Shown in pieces: positions 31,323-39,717 of a DNA stretch of 40,507 nt. A program made the translations under genes and the position numbers. The stretch comes from Tomitella cavernea. GTDB taxonomy: Bacteria; Actinomycetota; Actinomycetes; Mycobacteriales; Mycobacteriaceae. The notes under the pieces were generated by a model. It was not told the origin of the DNA. It did not search any database and saw only the letters and a program-made list of their open reading frames with translations. The stretch's first letter is position 1. Each line of letters opens with the position of its first letter. The stretch spans positions 1 through 40,507 of the forward strand of contig NZ_JAENKO010000042.1 of assembly GCF_016599145.1 (NCBI RefSeq). Direction: 5' to 3'.

Positions 31323-31390
31323 GACTCCAGTGTGCGCCGGTGCGGGCGGCCGGCGCAGGCCGCGGCCGCGCCGCGGGCGGCGTGTCGGAC

Positions 31391-33157
31391 CTACTTCACG
31401 CACGGCACGCCGCCCGCAGCGATCTGCGAAAGATCCGTCGGCTGCGGATCCTCGCTCGTGGACAGGGCCTCCCGGGGCGCCGGACCGCCCGCGTCCGGAT
31501 CCGACTGGTCCGGCGTCGCATCGTCGCTGAATTTCTGTCTCAACGTAGCCGGAGCGGACGCGGTCAGATGCCGGGCCACGGGATTGTTCACGAGGTCCAG
31601 ACCGGCGATGAACTGGAGAGACCCGGGCGCGATGGCCGCGTCCTCGGTGACGTCGTCGATCCCGAGGTAGTCGGCCAGCGACCGGGCGTCGGCGCGTTCG
31701 CCCGGCGCGAAGTGGACGGCGGAACGGTGCTGCACGGCGTCAGCCGTGGTCGCCGCGCCGGGCTCGCCGCCGTACGGGGACGCCTCGGCGGCGAGCCCGT
31801 CGGCGAGAGCGCCGGCGAGCCCGTCGATCCCGGTGGCGTTGGCGACGTCGATACGCGTCGCCGACACGTCCAACACCGTGCGCGAAGTCCCGGCGTCCAG
31901 GCCAGGGGGATCCTTCGCGCCTGCGTCCGGTCCGGCGGCAGGGGGCTGGAGCAGTAGGGCCACGGTGCGGCGGATCTCGGCGGTATCGACCGTGTTGACC
32001 TCGGAACCGTCGTCGAGGGTGGCGAACCCCGTGATCGGCAGCGTGTAGGACTCGACCGTCGCCGGGTCGATCGACGACGCGAGAGCGAACGCCCCGGCGA
32101 GGTCGAGGTTCTTGTCCAACGTGAGATGCGAGCGCGCGATGTCCGTCAGACGGCCGCGTGCCCCGGAATCGGTCACCAGGTTCTTCCCGCCGAGCTGCTT
32201 CGCCACCGACAACAGGAACGCCTGCTGACGCCGGCTGCGATCGATGTCGGTGAAGTTGAGGGCCGGGTTCACATCGCGGCGCTGGCGGACGAAGGCCATC
32301 GCCTGGGCGGCGTCGATCTGCTGTTTTCCGGCACGGAAGTCCGCGCCCGAAAACGGATCGTAGGTGTCCTGCTGCAGGCACACGGTGATCGGCTCGACCG
32401 TGCGCGCGAGCTCGTAGAAGGCACCCATGGTGACCTCGACGAAGTTGTCGATCGGCACGTCGCCGAGGAACCGGGACACGGTGGCGGTGACCGACTTGCG
32501 GCCGGCCTCCCGGGCACCCCGTTCCAGCGCCGCGCCGTCCTGGGATTGTTCGTGCGCGCCGCGGTACTCGGAGAACGCGTGGCCGTACGATTCCTTGATC
32601 TTCGCCTGACAGACGCCGTCCGGGCACCCGGGGATCTCGACGTAGTCATCACGCGGAATGCCGATGAGCTTCGCCCGGCCGTCCGCGCCTACGTGGACCA
32701 GCATGAGCGTGTTCGCGTTGTAGCCGCCGACGCTCTCGTCGCCCGCGTGGATCCGGTCGTACACCTCCTGCGGCAGCGGCTTCCCGTCCTTGTCGAGGCG
32801 GCTGTCGAGCCCGATGATGAGGATGTTGCGCTCTTTCCCCTCGGATGCGGACACGCCGTCGAGGGCATCGGAGGTGGCGATCGCGCCGTTGATGTCGTTC
32901 CACTGCCACCAGGCGACGCCGGTGCCCAGCAGCACGACCGCCGACGTGCAGGCCGTGATCAGGCGCGTCGCTGCGAACACGGCGCCACCGCCGCGGCGCG
33001 TGGCGGTGCGGCTTCGCCGGGGGCTGCGGGTTCGGCGGGGGGCGAGGGTTCGGCGGGCCCGTGCGGCGCGGTGCCGACCTGTTCCGCCGCGACTGGCAAC
33101 CTGAGGCGGGGGGACGTACTCCGCCCGCCGCGTCGGATCGACGCCGTCTTCCGTCAC
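31391..33157 (-). CDS. LytR-CpsA-Psr family cell-wall ligase
   Basis: 588 residues, GTG at 33157 (weak ribosome site; the start could differ). Order: an Arg-rich cytoplasmic N-terminus (about 1-57), one membrane helix (about 59-83), the LCP domain (about 108-300) and a LytR_C domain (about 385-490, from RTVLDVSATRIDVANATG). LCP signatures are NILIIGLDSR, KLIGIPRDDYVEIPG and DRSRRQQAFLLSV; the Arg and Asp in them bind the polyprenyl pyrophosphate substrate. In Mycobacteriales these proteins attach arabinogalactan to peptidoglycan outside the membrane. A Pro/Asp-rich tail ends with GGVPCVK. Confidence 0.92.
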   Translation of the reverse strand: MTEDGVDPTRRAEYVPPPQVASRGGTGRHRAARARRTLAPRRTRSPRRSRTATRRGGGAVFAATRLITACTSAVVLLGTGVAWWQWNDINGAIATSDALDGVSASEGKERNILIIGLDSRLDKDGKPLPQEVYDRIHAGDESVGGYNANTLMLVHVGADGRAKLIGIPRDDYVEIPGCPDGVCQAKIKESYGHAFSEYRGAHEQSQDGAALERGAREAGRKSVTATVSRFLGDVPIDNFVEVTMGAFYELARTVEPITVCLQQDTYDPFSGADFRAGKQQIDAAQAMAFVRQRRDVNPALNFTDIDRSRRQQAFLLSVAKQLGGKNLVTDSGARGRLTDIARSHLTLDKNLDLAGAFALASSIDPATVESYTLPITGFATLDDGSEVNTVDTAEIRRTVALLLQPPAAGPDAGAKDPPGLDAGTSRTVLDVSATRIDVANATGIDGLAGALADGLAAEASPYGGEPGAATTADAVQHRSAVHFAPGERADARSLADYLGIDDVTEDAAIAPGSLQFIAGLDLVNNPVARHLTASAPATLRQKFSDDATPDQSDPDAGGPAPREALSTSEDPQPTDLSQIAAGGVPCVK

Positions 33158-33273
33158 AGTTGAGGCGCCCTTCTCGTCTCCCGCCCGGGACCATGAACCA
33201 CGGCAAGAGTACGGGGCGACGCGGCGAGCGCACCCCGAGGGGGCGCCCGCCCTCCCGCGCTCAGGCCCCGCCC

Positions 33274-34137
33274 TCAGCCCTCGCGGGTGAAGTACTCGAG
33301 CACCAGCCGGTTGAACGACTCGCGCTGTTCGATCATCGCCCAGTGCCCGCAGTTGCTGAACACGTGCAGCTCGGCGTCGGGCAGGTGCCGGTAAGCGAAG
33401 TGCGCCCCCTCGTACGGCAGCATCCTGTCGTCGCGGCCCCAGATGAGCAGAGTCGGCTGGGTGATGCCCTCCGCGCGTGCCCACAGGGGGAGGGTCTTGA
33501 ACTCGGGATTGAAGATGGAACCGAAGATCCCCATCGTCTGCGCGATGACGCCGGGCTCGAGGGCGCGACGGGTGCGGTCGGCGATGAGCTCGGGGGAGAC
33601 TACGTCGCGATTGCCCACCATCGTGTCCACCCAGGCCTCCATGGCCTCCTCGGACGGGTTCTTGAGGAAGTCGAACAGCCGCCGCGACCCCTCGCTGGGG
33701 TTGGGTGCGAAGAGGTTCTCGGCCAGCCCGCCCGGGCCCATCAGCGCCATGCGGCGGACCCTGCCCGGGGTGGCGAGGGCGGCCTCGCAGGCGACGTTGC
33801 CGCCCATCGAGTTGCCGACGATATCGGCCTTCTCGATGCCCAGCTCGTCGAGCAGCGCGGCGACGGCCTCGGCGGCCACGCGCGGGTAGGCGGCGTCCCA
33901 CTCGAGCGCGGGGCTGCTGCCGAACCCGGGCATGTCGAGGATGATCGTGCGCCGCTGCTCGGCGAACGCGGCGAAGTTGCCGGAGAAGTTCGACCAGCCG
34001 TTGACGCCGGGGCCCGAGCCGTGCAGGAACAGGACCGGGGTTCCCGGCTTGTCCGCGCCGGCCTCGTTGTAGTGCAGCTCGAATCGTCCGGCGGTGATTG
34101 TGCGGGTCGTGCTGTCGAAGTCGGTCTGCTCGCTCAC
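33274..34137 (-). CDS. Alpha/beta hydrolase, meta-cleavage product hydrolase type
   Basis: 287 residues; the GTG at 34137 follows GGAAGG. The triad is visible: Ser110 in GNSMGGN, Asp236 in WGRDDRML and His265 in NCGHWAMIEQ. The oxyanion region LHGSGPGVNGWSNF and the nucleophile motif GNSMGG are those of C-C bond hydrolases such as BphD, MhpC and HsaD (286-291 residues). These cut ring-opened products of aromatic or steroid degradation. No other degradation genes are in the window, so the substrate is open. A perfect 14-bp palindrome lies 63 bp upstream of the start. Confidence 0.88.
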   Translation of the reverse strand: MSEQTDFDSTTRTITAGRFELHYNEAGADKPGTPVLFLHGSGPGVNGWSNFSGNFAAFAEQRRTIILDMPGFGSSPALEWDAAYPRVAAEAVAALLDELGIEKADIVGNSMGGNVACEAALATPGRVRRMALMGPGGLAENLFAPNPSEGSRRLFDFLKNPSEEAMEAWVDTMVGNRDVVSPELIADRTRRALEPGVIAQTMGIFGSIFNPEFKTLPLWARAEGITQPTLLIWGRDDRMLPYEGAHFAYRHLPDAELHVFSNCGHWAMIEQRESFNRLVLEYFTREG

Positions 34138-34199
34138 TGAGGTGCCTTCCCGGTGGATCCCTGCCGATCGGCGGATTGCCGAGTCGCATCGTGCGCCAT

Positions 34200-34213
34200 T
34201 GGAACATGTTCCA
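34200..34213 (-). promoter_or_regulatory. Perfect palindrome TGGAACATGTTCCA, TetR-type operator candidate
   Basis: The 14-bp sequence is identical on both strands. It matches the pattern TnnAACnnGTTnnA reported for the mycobacterial cholesterol regulator KstR, and similar AACnnGTT sites of other TetR regulators. It lies in the 120-bp gap between the DUF5313 gene and the hydrolase gene, 63 bp before the hydrolase start. No kstR is in the window. Confidence 0.55.
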
Positions 34214-34257
34214 TTCGGCGCTGGGCAGGGTGGTGACCCGATCAGGAGGAGGACGCG

Positions 34258-34650
34258 TCAGCGTCCGAACCGGTCCTCGTACTCGCGGCGCAGCGCATAG
34301 TCCTTCTCGTGCGCCCACCAGTCGGCCAGATCGGGGTCCAGGCCGTGCACCTGCAGTCGGTGGCGGCGGTAGACGCGCCCCAGGACGAAGGAGAAGTACA
34401 CGAACGGCAGGAAGATCGGCAGTGTCATCCCCACGTGCACGAACAGGCTGGCGGGGATCAGCCACATCAGGCCCAGGCCCACGAACGCGGGCAGGATCAG
34501 GCGGATCGCCATCCGGAAGTTCGCGCCCGGCCCTCCCAGGTCGCGAATCACCCACTCGCGGTACTGGGGCGGCAGGACCTTTCCGTAGGAGTAGGCGATG
34601 TACTGCCAGAATCCGGGCCGCTCGCGCGCCGTGCGGGGACCGCCGTCCAT
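34258..34650 (-). CDS. DUF5313 membrane protein
   Basis: 130 residues from the ATG at 34650 (AGGA nine bases upstream); the ATG at 34656 is only three bases from that site. The N-terminal soluble part has RPGFWQYIAYSYGKVLPPQYREWVIRDLGGPGA in outline, typical of DUF5313, then two membrane segments (about 45-65 and 70-92), then HRLQVHGLDPDLADWWAHEKDY. The family is found mainly in Mycobacteriales and has no known function. It is followed by the hydrolase gene on the same strand but the palindrome between them suggests separate control. Confidence 0.82.
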   Translation of the reverse strand: MDGGPRTARERPGFWQYIAYSYGKVLPPQYREWVIRDLGGPGANFRMAIRLILPAFVGLGLMWLIPASLFVHVGMTLPIFLPFVYFSFVLGRVYRRHRLQVHGLDPDLADWWAHEKDYALRREYEDRFGR

Positions 34651-34772
34651 GTGCATCGTTCCTGTCGTCGGCGGGCCCGTCAGCGGCGGACCCCCTCACA
34701 TCGAGGATATACGGCGGAGCCGATGCGCGGCCGCCCGCGCCGGAATGCGCTGCGCGCGGGCGGCAGGCCCAC

Positions 34773-35558
34773 TCAGGCGGGCGCTTCGGCGTTCGCGAGG
34801 ATCACGTCGCGCAGGTACTGCGCCAGCCCGGGCGCGACGTCGTCGTAGTGCTTGCGGAATCGTTCGTCTGCGATGTACATCTCCGCCAGGCAGCACTGCA
34901 TCTCGTGCGAGCAGTCGTAGAATTGCTCGATGCCCGCCCGGTGCCGCTCGGCCAGCGCGTTCGCCCGCTCCCCGCCGGCGGGCGCCCCGTCGGCCATGGC
35001 CGCGGCCAGGTCCGCCTCGAGCGCATCCGTCTCGGTCTTGATGCGCCTCCAGTCGTCCTTGGTGTACCGGGCTGCACGCTGTTCCGACTGCTTCCATGCG
35101 TCGGTGCCGCCCCAGCGCTCCTGCGCCTCCGCCTCGTACTCGTCGCCCAGCCAGTCGTCGCCGAACACCTCGCGCTGTTCTTGCGGGGTGAGCTGAATGC
35201 CCATCGTCTTCGCCTCCATCATCGTGTCCACGGCCGTAGCCATCTGCTGCAAACGCGCGATCCGCTCGTCGATCAGTCGGCGCTGCCGCCGCAGGTGCAC
35301 CATGGCGTCGGCATCCGGGTCGTCGAGCAGGCTGCGGATCTGCTGGAGCTCGAATCCCACCTCGCGGTAGGTGAGCACCCGGTGCAGCCGCTCGATGTCC
35401 GGCGCCGTGTACACGCGGTACCCGGCGGCCGTGCGTGCGCCGGGCGAGGCCAGGCCCACCTGGTCCCAGTGGTGCAGCGTGCGGACGCTGACCCCGATGA
35501 GGCGGGCCGTGGCTCCGACGGTGAGTTCCGCATCCCGGACGGGCGTTTCGTCGTTCAC
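34773..35558 (-). CDS. MerR family regulator of the TipA type
   Basis: 261 residues. The GTG at 35558 was chosen; a GTG at 35567 falls in the predicted -10 region. The N-terminal HTH (ELTVGATARLIGVSVRTLHHWDQVGL, then AGYRVYTAPDIERLHRVL) and a coiled-coil dimer helix (about 75-125) are MerR-like. The C-terminal part (about 130-261), with QREVFGDDWLGDEYEAEAQERWG, ends in a TipAS fold that in Streptomyces TipAL binds thiopeptide antibiotics. Members sense drugs or other signals and usually activate their own promoter. It is divergent from gabD2 across 170 bp. Confidence 0.92.
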   Translation of the reverse strand: MNDETPVRDAELTVGATARLIGVSVRTLHHWDQVGLASPGARTAAGYRVYTAPDIERLHRVLTYREVGFELQQIRSLLDDPDADAMVHLRRQRRLIDERIARLQQMATAVDTMMEAKTMGIQLTPQEQREVFGDDWLGDEYEAEAQERWGGTDAWKQSEQRAARYTKDDWRRIKTETDALEADLAAAMADGAPAGGERANALAERHRAGIEQFYDCSHEMQCCLAEMYIADERFRKHYDDVAPGLAQYLRDVILANAEAPA

Positions 35559-35574
35559 GGGTCCCACCTTCCGG

Positions 35575-35596
35575 CCTCCCGCCGCGTGAGGGTCAA
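35575..35596 (-). promoter_or_regulatory. MerR/TipA-type operator-promoter
   Basis: In the gene direction the sequence reads TTGACC (35596-35591) then CTCACGCGGCGGGAGG, an interrupted inverted repeat (CCCTC and GGAGG) filling the spacer, as in MerR-family promoters with a long 19-bp spacer. The -10 would fall at 35571-35566 (GAAGGT, poor match, as expected for an activator-dependent promoter). Transcription would begin near the GTG at 35558, suggesting a leaderless or near-leaderless message. Confidence 0.55.
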
Positions 35597-35728
35597 ATGT
35601 CGGTGCGCGGACGGTTCCACGGTAGGCCGGGCCGGGCCGCAGCGGCGGGATTCGCGGCCCCGCGGCTGTCTGTGACCGCGGGTAGTGTGTGACGCACAGA
35701 ACCGAGACGGTGAACCGGAGGGGAACAG

Positions 35729-37282
35729 ATGCCCGCGCCCACCAAGGAGACGTTCGCGCGTCTCGCCAAGCTTGTCGCCATCGACGCAGCAGATCAGCGG
35801 CCCACGAGGGACATCGCGGAGGTGTTCACGGGCCGCACGCTGGCGACGATCCCCGTCGGCACGGCGGACGACGCCCGGGCCGCGGTCGAGCGCGCCCGGG
35901 TGGCGCAGCGGCTGTGGGCCCGCCGCAGCCCCACGCAGCGCGCGGAGGTGTTCTTCCGCTACCACGACATGGTCCTGGCCCACCGCGACGCGCTCATGGA
36001 CATGGCGCAGGCGGAGACGGGCAAGTCGCGCGCATCCGCGCTCGAGGAGGTCCTCGACATCGCGATGACCGCCCGCTATTACGCGCGCACGGGACCCAAG
36101 ACGCTGAAGAGCCGCAGGGTGCCGGGCATGATCCCCGGCGCCACCAAGACGCAGGTCCACTACCAGCCCAAGGGTGCGGTGGGTGTGATCTCGCCGTGGA
36201 ACTACCCGATGACGCTGGCGGTGTCCGACGCGGTGGCCGCGCTTATGGCAGGCAATGCCGTCGTGCTCAAGCCGGACAGCCAGACGCCTTACTGCGCGCT
36301 GGCGTGCGTGGAGCTGCTCTACCGGGCCGGGCTGCCGCGCGACCTGTTCGCGGTGGTCCCCGGGCCGGGGTCCGTGGTGGGCACCGAGCTGGTCGAGACC
36401 ACCGACTACCTCATGTTCACCGGCTCCACCGCCACCGGCAAGCACCTGGCGGAGCAGGCCGGCCGGCGGCTCATCGGGTACTCGGCGGAGCTGGGCGGCA
36501 AGAACCCCATGATCGTCACCGCGGGCGCCGATCTGGGCAGGGTGGCGGAGGCGGCCACCCGCGCGTGCTTCTCCAATTCCGGGCAGCTGTGCATCTCGGT
36601 CGAGCGCATCTACGTGGAGCAGGCCGTGGCCGACGAGTTCACGCGCGTGTTGGCCAAGCGGGTGCAGGCGATGACGCTGGGCGCCGGATACGCGTTCGGC
36701 ACCGAGATGGGCAGCATGATTTCGAAGAGCCAGCTCGAGACCGTCACCCACCACGTGGAGGACGCTGTGGGCAAGGGCGCCACGGTGGTCGCGGGGGGCA
36801 ATGCGCGCCCGGACCTGGGCCCGCTGTTCTTCGAGCCGACCCTGCTCACCGGGGTGACCGCGGAGATGGAATGCGCAGCGGGGGAGACCTTCGGGCCGCT
36901 CGTGTCGATCTACCCGGTGACCGACGTCGAGGACGCGATCGCGCGCGCCAACAACACCGAATACGGCCTCAACGCCAGCGTGTGGGCCGGATCGGCGGCC
37001 GAGGGCGAGGCCATCGCGCAGCGCCTGCGCGCCGGCACGGTCAACGTCAACGAGGGCTACGCGCCCGCCTGGGGAAGCACGGCGGCCCCGATGGGCGGGA
37101 TGGGCGATTCCGGCGTGGGGCGCCGGCACGGGGCCGACGGCCTGCTCAAGTACACCGAGCCGCAGACGGTGGCCACGCAGCGGGTGACGGGCATGGCGGG
37201 CCCGGCGTGGATGCCGCCCAAGGTGTGGGCCAAGACGCTGCCGGTGGCCATCAAGGCGCTGAGCTACGTGCCCGGACGCTGA
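35729..37282 (+). CDS. gabD2: Succinic semialdehyde dehydrogenase, GabD2 type
   Basis: 517 residues, the same size as M. tuberculosis GabD2 (about 518). The ATG at 35729 follows GGAGGGG. It oxidises succinic semialdehyde to succinate with NADP+. Aldehyde dehydrogenase residues: Asn158 in SPWNYPM, Lys181 in VVLKPDSQTP, the NAD(P) loop TGSTATGK, Glu254 in AELGGKNPM and the nucleophile Cys288 in FSNSGQLCIS. A C-terminal GDSGVGRRHGADGLLKYTE closes the active-site tunnel. It links the GABA made by the decarboxylase at 11175 to the citric acid cycle, though a transaminase is not in view. Divergent from the TipA-type regulator, which may or may not control it. Confidence 0.92.
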   Translation: MPAPTKETFARLAKLVAIDAADQRPTRDIAEVFTGRTLATIPVGTADDARAAVERARVAQRLWARRSPTQRAEVFFRYHDMVLAHRDALMDMAQAETGKSRASALEEVLDIAMTARYYARTGPKTLKSRRVPGMIPGATKTQVHYQPKGAVGVISPWNYPMTLAVSDAVAALMAGNAVVLKPDSQTPYCALACVELLYRAGLPRDLFAVVPGPGSVVGTELVETTDYLMFTGSTATGKHLAEQAGRRLIGYSAELGGKNPMIVTAGADLGRVAEAATRACFSNSGQLCISVERIYVEQAVADEFTRVLAKRVQAMTLGAGYAFGTEMGSMISKSQLETVTHHVEDAVGKGATVVAGGNARPDLGPLFFEPTLLTGVTAEMECAAGETFGPLVSIYPVTDVEDAIARANNTEYGLNASVWAGSAAEGEAIAQRLRAGTVNVNEGYAPAWGSTAAPMGGMGDSGVGRRHGADGLLKYTEPQTVATQRVTGMAGPAWMPPKVWAKTLPVAIKALSYVPGR

Positions 37283-37378
37283 TCCCGCCGCCGAGCCGGG
37301 GTCTACCGGTGCTCGCGCTGCGGTGCGGCACCGCGGAACCACCGACTCGGCGTGGAAGAAGGGCGTCAGTCCGGGTGG

Positions 37379-37636
37379 TCAGTCCTCGCCGGCGTCGTCC
37401 CCGGCGCGGCGCCGCGCCCGCATCAGCAGCACGACCGCCAGCACGCCGCCCAGGATCGCCGCGAGGATCATCGGCATGAGGTTCGACTCGGGCGCCTCGT
37501 AGCTCTCATATGCGGGGGCCGGGCGCTCGGTCGGCGGCGTGGGCTCGGTCGCGGGAAGGGGCGCAGGTTCCATTTCCGCGGGCAGTGCGTGGCGCGGGCC
37601 GGACGACTTCCGGGGCGTTCCTTCGCTCTCGGCCAT
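37379..37636 (-). CDS. Small Pro-rich single-pass membrane protein
   Basis: 85 residues; the ATG at 37636 has AGGAGA upstream. A hydrophilic Pro/Glu-rich N-terminal half (ALPAEMEPAPLPATEPTPP) is followed by one membrane helix (LMPMILAAILGGVLAVVLLM) and a basic-acidic tail (RARRRAGDDAGED). The positive residues after the helix suggest the C-terminus faces the cytoplasm. No family is recognised. It is convergent with gabD2 (96 bp) and divergent from the FabH-like gene. Confidence 0.65.
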   Translation of the reverse strand: MAESEGTPRKSSGPRHALPAEMEPAPLPATEPTPPTERPAPAYESYEAPESNLMPMILAAILGGVLAVVLLMRARRRAGDDAGED

Positions 37637-38031
37637 AAGCGTCTCCTGTCTCGTGGCTGGGCTGTCCGGTCGACTCGGCTGTCACGGTGCGGGGCCGCCC
37701 GGCTGCAGGGCGCTGCGCCGTCGGCCAGTTCGCGTCGTGCCATCGAACACAACCTGTCGACCACAACATACTGTGTCGTCGGACACGGCCGGAGAGGACG
37801 TCGGGCCCAACCTATCGTGCACAGGGGCCGCGGCGCGGCGGTACGGGCGCGGTGGGCCCATCCCCGGTGCAGGGGCGGAGACGGCGTAATGTGACGGCCA
37901 ACCTCATCCGCCGATGGCTCCGGCGCCCGGTCCGCCGGGACGGCGCCACCGATTCGCGCGCCGCGGGGGCACACGTTGCCGTGCCCGGTCCGGCGCGGCG
38001 AGTCTGAGCACGAAAGATCGGAACACACTCG
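37637..38031. other. Divergent intergenic region before fabH-like gene
   Basis: About 395 bp with no supported gene. It should hold the promoters of the leftward small membrane protein and the rightward ketosynthase. A local drop in GC occurs around 37741-37775. A short inverted repeat GTGTC-gtcg-GACAC lies near 37772-37785, and a weak -10-like TAATGT at about 37886. Neither is convincing alone. Confidence 0.4.
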
Positions 38032-39051
38032 ATGACCGCTGAAATCACGCCGACCACGGGCAGCCACTCGGCGATTCTGAGCTTGGGCGTCTACCGGCCC
38101 GAGCGTGTCGTCACCAACGAGGAGGTCTGCAAGACGATCGACTCGACGGACGAGTGGATCCGCACCCGGTCCGGCATCCGGTCACGCAGGTTCGCAGGGC
38201 CCGGTGAGACGTCGGTGACGATGGCCACCTCGGCCGGCCGCAAGGCCATCGCTGCGTCGGGGCTCGACACCGAGCAGATCGACTGCATCATCATGGCCAC
38301 CTCCTCGCATTACAACCAGACGCCGCAGGCGGCCACGCTGGTGGCGGACGCGCTGGGCCTGCCGGGGCCGGGGTCGTTCGACCTCAGCGCCGGGTGCGCA
38401 GGATTCTGCCACGGGCTGGCGGTGGCCGCCGACCTGGTCCGGGCCGGCAGCTCCCGGCACGTGCTGGTGATCGGCGTCGACCACATGAGCGTGGGCCTGG
38501 ACATGACCGACCGAACCTCGGCGTTCATCTTCGGCGACGGCGCGGGAGCCGTGGTCGTCGGACCGTCGGACACGCCGAAGATCGGTCCGGTGGTGTGGGG
38601 CTCGGACGGCGGCCAGGCCAATGCCATCCGCCAGGAGCCGTCGTGGATGGACATCGTCAACAGCGGCGACTACGAGCGCCCGTCCCTGCGGATGGAGGGA
38701 CAGTCGGTGTTCCGCTGGGCGGCGTTCACCATCGGCAAGGTGGCCAAGGACGCGCTCGACGCGTCCGGGGTGGGCGTCGAGGACCTCGACGCGTTCGTCC
38801 CGCACCAGGCCAACCAGCGCATCAACGAGCTGATCGTGCGCGGCCTCAAGCTGCCGGAGACGGTCCCCGTGGCGGACGACATCATCGAAACCGCCAACAC
38901 GTCGGCCGCCTCGGTGCCGCTGGCGATGGAGAAGATGCTGCGCGAGGGGCAGGCGCCGGCGGGCGGCCTGGCGCTGCTCGTCGGGTTCGGCGCGGGCCTG
39001 TCCTACGCAGGCCAGGTGGTGCGGCTTCCCGAAGCGCCGGTCGAGTCCTGA
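38032..39051 (+). CDS. Beta-ketoacyl-ACP synthase III (FabH-like)
   Basis: 339 residues. Claisen-type condensing enzyme that starts fatty-acid chains from an acyl-CoA and malonyl-ACP. The triad is present: Cys122 in DLSAGCAGFCHGL, His258 in VPHQANQRI and Asn289 in ETANTSAAS. Other fabH features are TDEWIRTRSGIRSRRFA and a C-terminal GFGAGLSYAGQVV. It stands alone, without acyl carrier protein or other fab genes, so it could be a second FabH with its own chain starter. The upstream GGAA is far (about 14 bases), so translation initiation may be weak. A hairpin terminator follows at 39081. Confidence 0.9.
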   Translation: MTAEITPTTGSHSAILSLGVYRPERVVTNEEVCKTIDSTDEWIRTRSGIRSRRFAGPGETSVTMATSAGRKAIAASGLDTEQIDCIIMATSSHYNQTPQAATLVADALGLPGPGSFDLSAGCAGFCHGLAVAADLVRAGSSRHVLVIGVDHMSVGLDMTDRTSAFIFGDGAGAVVVGPSDTPKIGPVVWGSDGGQANAIRQEPSWMDIVNSGDYERPSLRMEGQSVFRWAAFTIGKVAKDALDASGVGVEDLDAFVPHQANQRINELIVRGLKLPETVPVADDIIETANTSAASVPLAMEKMLREGQAPAGGLALLVGFGAGLSYAGQVVRLPEAPVES

Positions 39052-39080
39052 CGGCGCACGCCTTCAGTTCCTGAAAACGC

Positions 39081-39114
39081 CTGTGCGGCGGGTCCGTCTG
39101 GACCCGCCGCACAG
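39081..39114 (-). terminator. Strong hairpin between convergent genes
   Basis: A perfect 15-bp stem (CTGTGCGGCGGGTCC, 39081-39095, with its complement at 39100-39114) and a 4-base loop. On the minus strand it is followed by a T run (GCGTTTTCAGG), so it should end the CopC transcript well; for the FabH-like gene the T run is missing. Confidence 0.85.
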
Positions 39115-39127
39115 ACGTTCGTCGAGT

Positions 39128-39715
39128 TCAGTCGTCGTCGCCGGGGCTGCGCAACGCGAACCACAGCCCGCCGCCGAACAGGACGACCGCCGGGATGACG
39201 AACCACCACCACTGCACTCCGCCGCCGGAATCCGACCCTTCGTCGGTGTCGGAGGCGTCGGCCTTGGGGCCGGGCGTGCCGTCGCCGGGCTGCGTCAGCT
39301 CGAAGCTGCGCGTGTAGCCGACGACGTGGCCGTCGGCCGAGGTCACCTTCACCGCCACGGTGTACGTGCCCGCGGGCCCGAGCGCACCGACGGGGACGGA
39401 GATGGTGTTGCCGGACACCGTCGGCTCGCTCCGCGACCACAGGTTGCCGTCCGGGCCCACCACCGTGAGGTTGGCGTAATCGGGCGAGATCGCCTCATTG
39501 AACGTGAGCGTCACCCGGTCCGGCCCGGCGTCGACCGCGGACCCGTCGGGCGGGCTCATCTCGATGATCGCCGAGTGCGCGGAGGCGACGCCGGCTCCGA
39601 GCGTGGCGGCGGCCGCGGCCAAGAAGACCGCGAGCATCGCCGCAGCCGCCGACCGTCGCGTGCCGCGCCGGCGCCGCTCCGGCGCGGTGCGGCCCGGAAC
39701 TGCTCTCCTGCCCAT
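39128..39715 (-). CDS. CopC-domain copper-binding protein with C-terminal anchor
   Basis: 195 residues; ATG at 39715 chosen because AGGAGG lies 8 bases upstream. An ATG at 39721 would instead overlap the upstream stop (ATGA). A signal peptide ends at ASA-HS, leaving His as the first residue of the mature protein, as in the copper-binding histidine brace of CopC. A second His is in VTSADGHVVGYTRSFEL, the usual CopC site. A Pro/Asp/Ser-rich linker and a C-terminal helix (WWWFVIPAVVLFGGGLWFAL) anchor it to the membrane. It follows the YcnI-like gene and should act in copper handling outside the membrane. Confidence 0.9.
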   Translation of the reverse strand: MGRRAVPGRTAPERRRRGTRRSAAAAMLAVFLAAAAATLGAGVASAHSAIIEMSPPDGSAVDAGPDRVTLTFNEAISPDYANLTVVGPDGNLWSRSEPTVSGNTISVPVGALGPAGTYTVAVKVTSADGHVVGYTRSFELTQPGDGTPGPKADASDTDEGSDSGGGVQWWWFVIPAVVLFGGGLWFALRSPGDDD

Positions 39716-39717
39716 CG

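Noticed and set aside
37290-37351. Terminator formed by CGCCGAGCCGG and CCGACTCGGCG between gabD2 and the small membrane gene
   Set aside because: The arms have a mismatch and a 40-base loop, with no T run; weak compared with the hairpins at 17564 and 39081.
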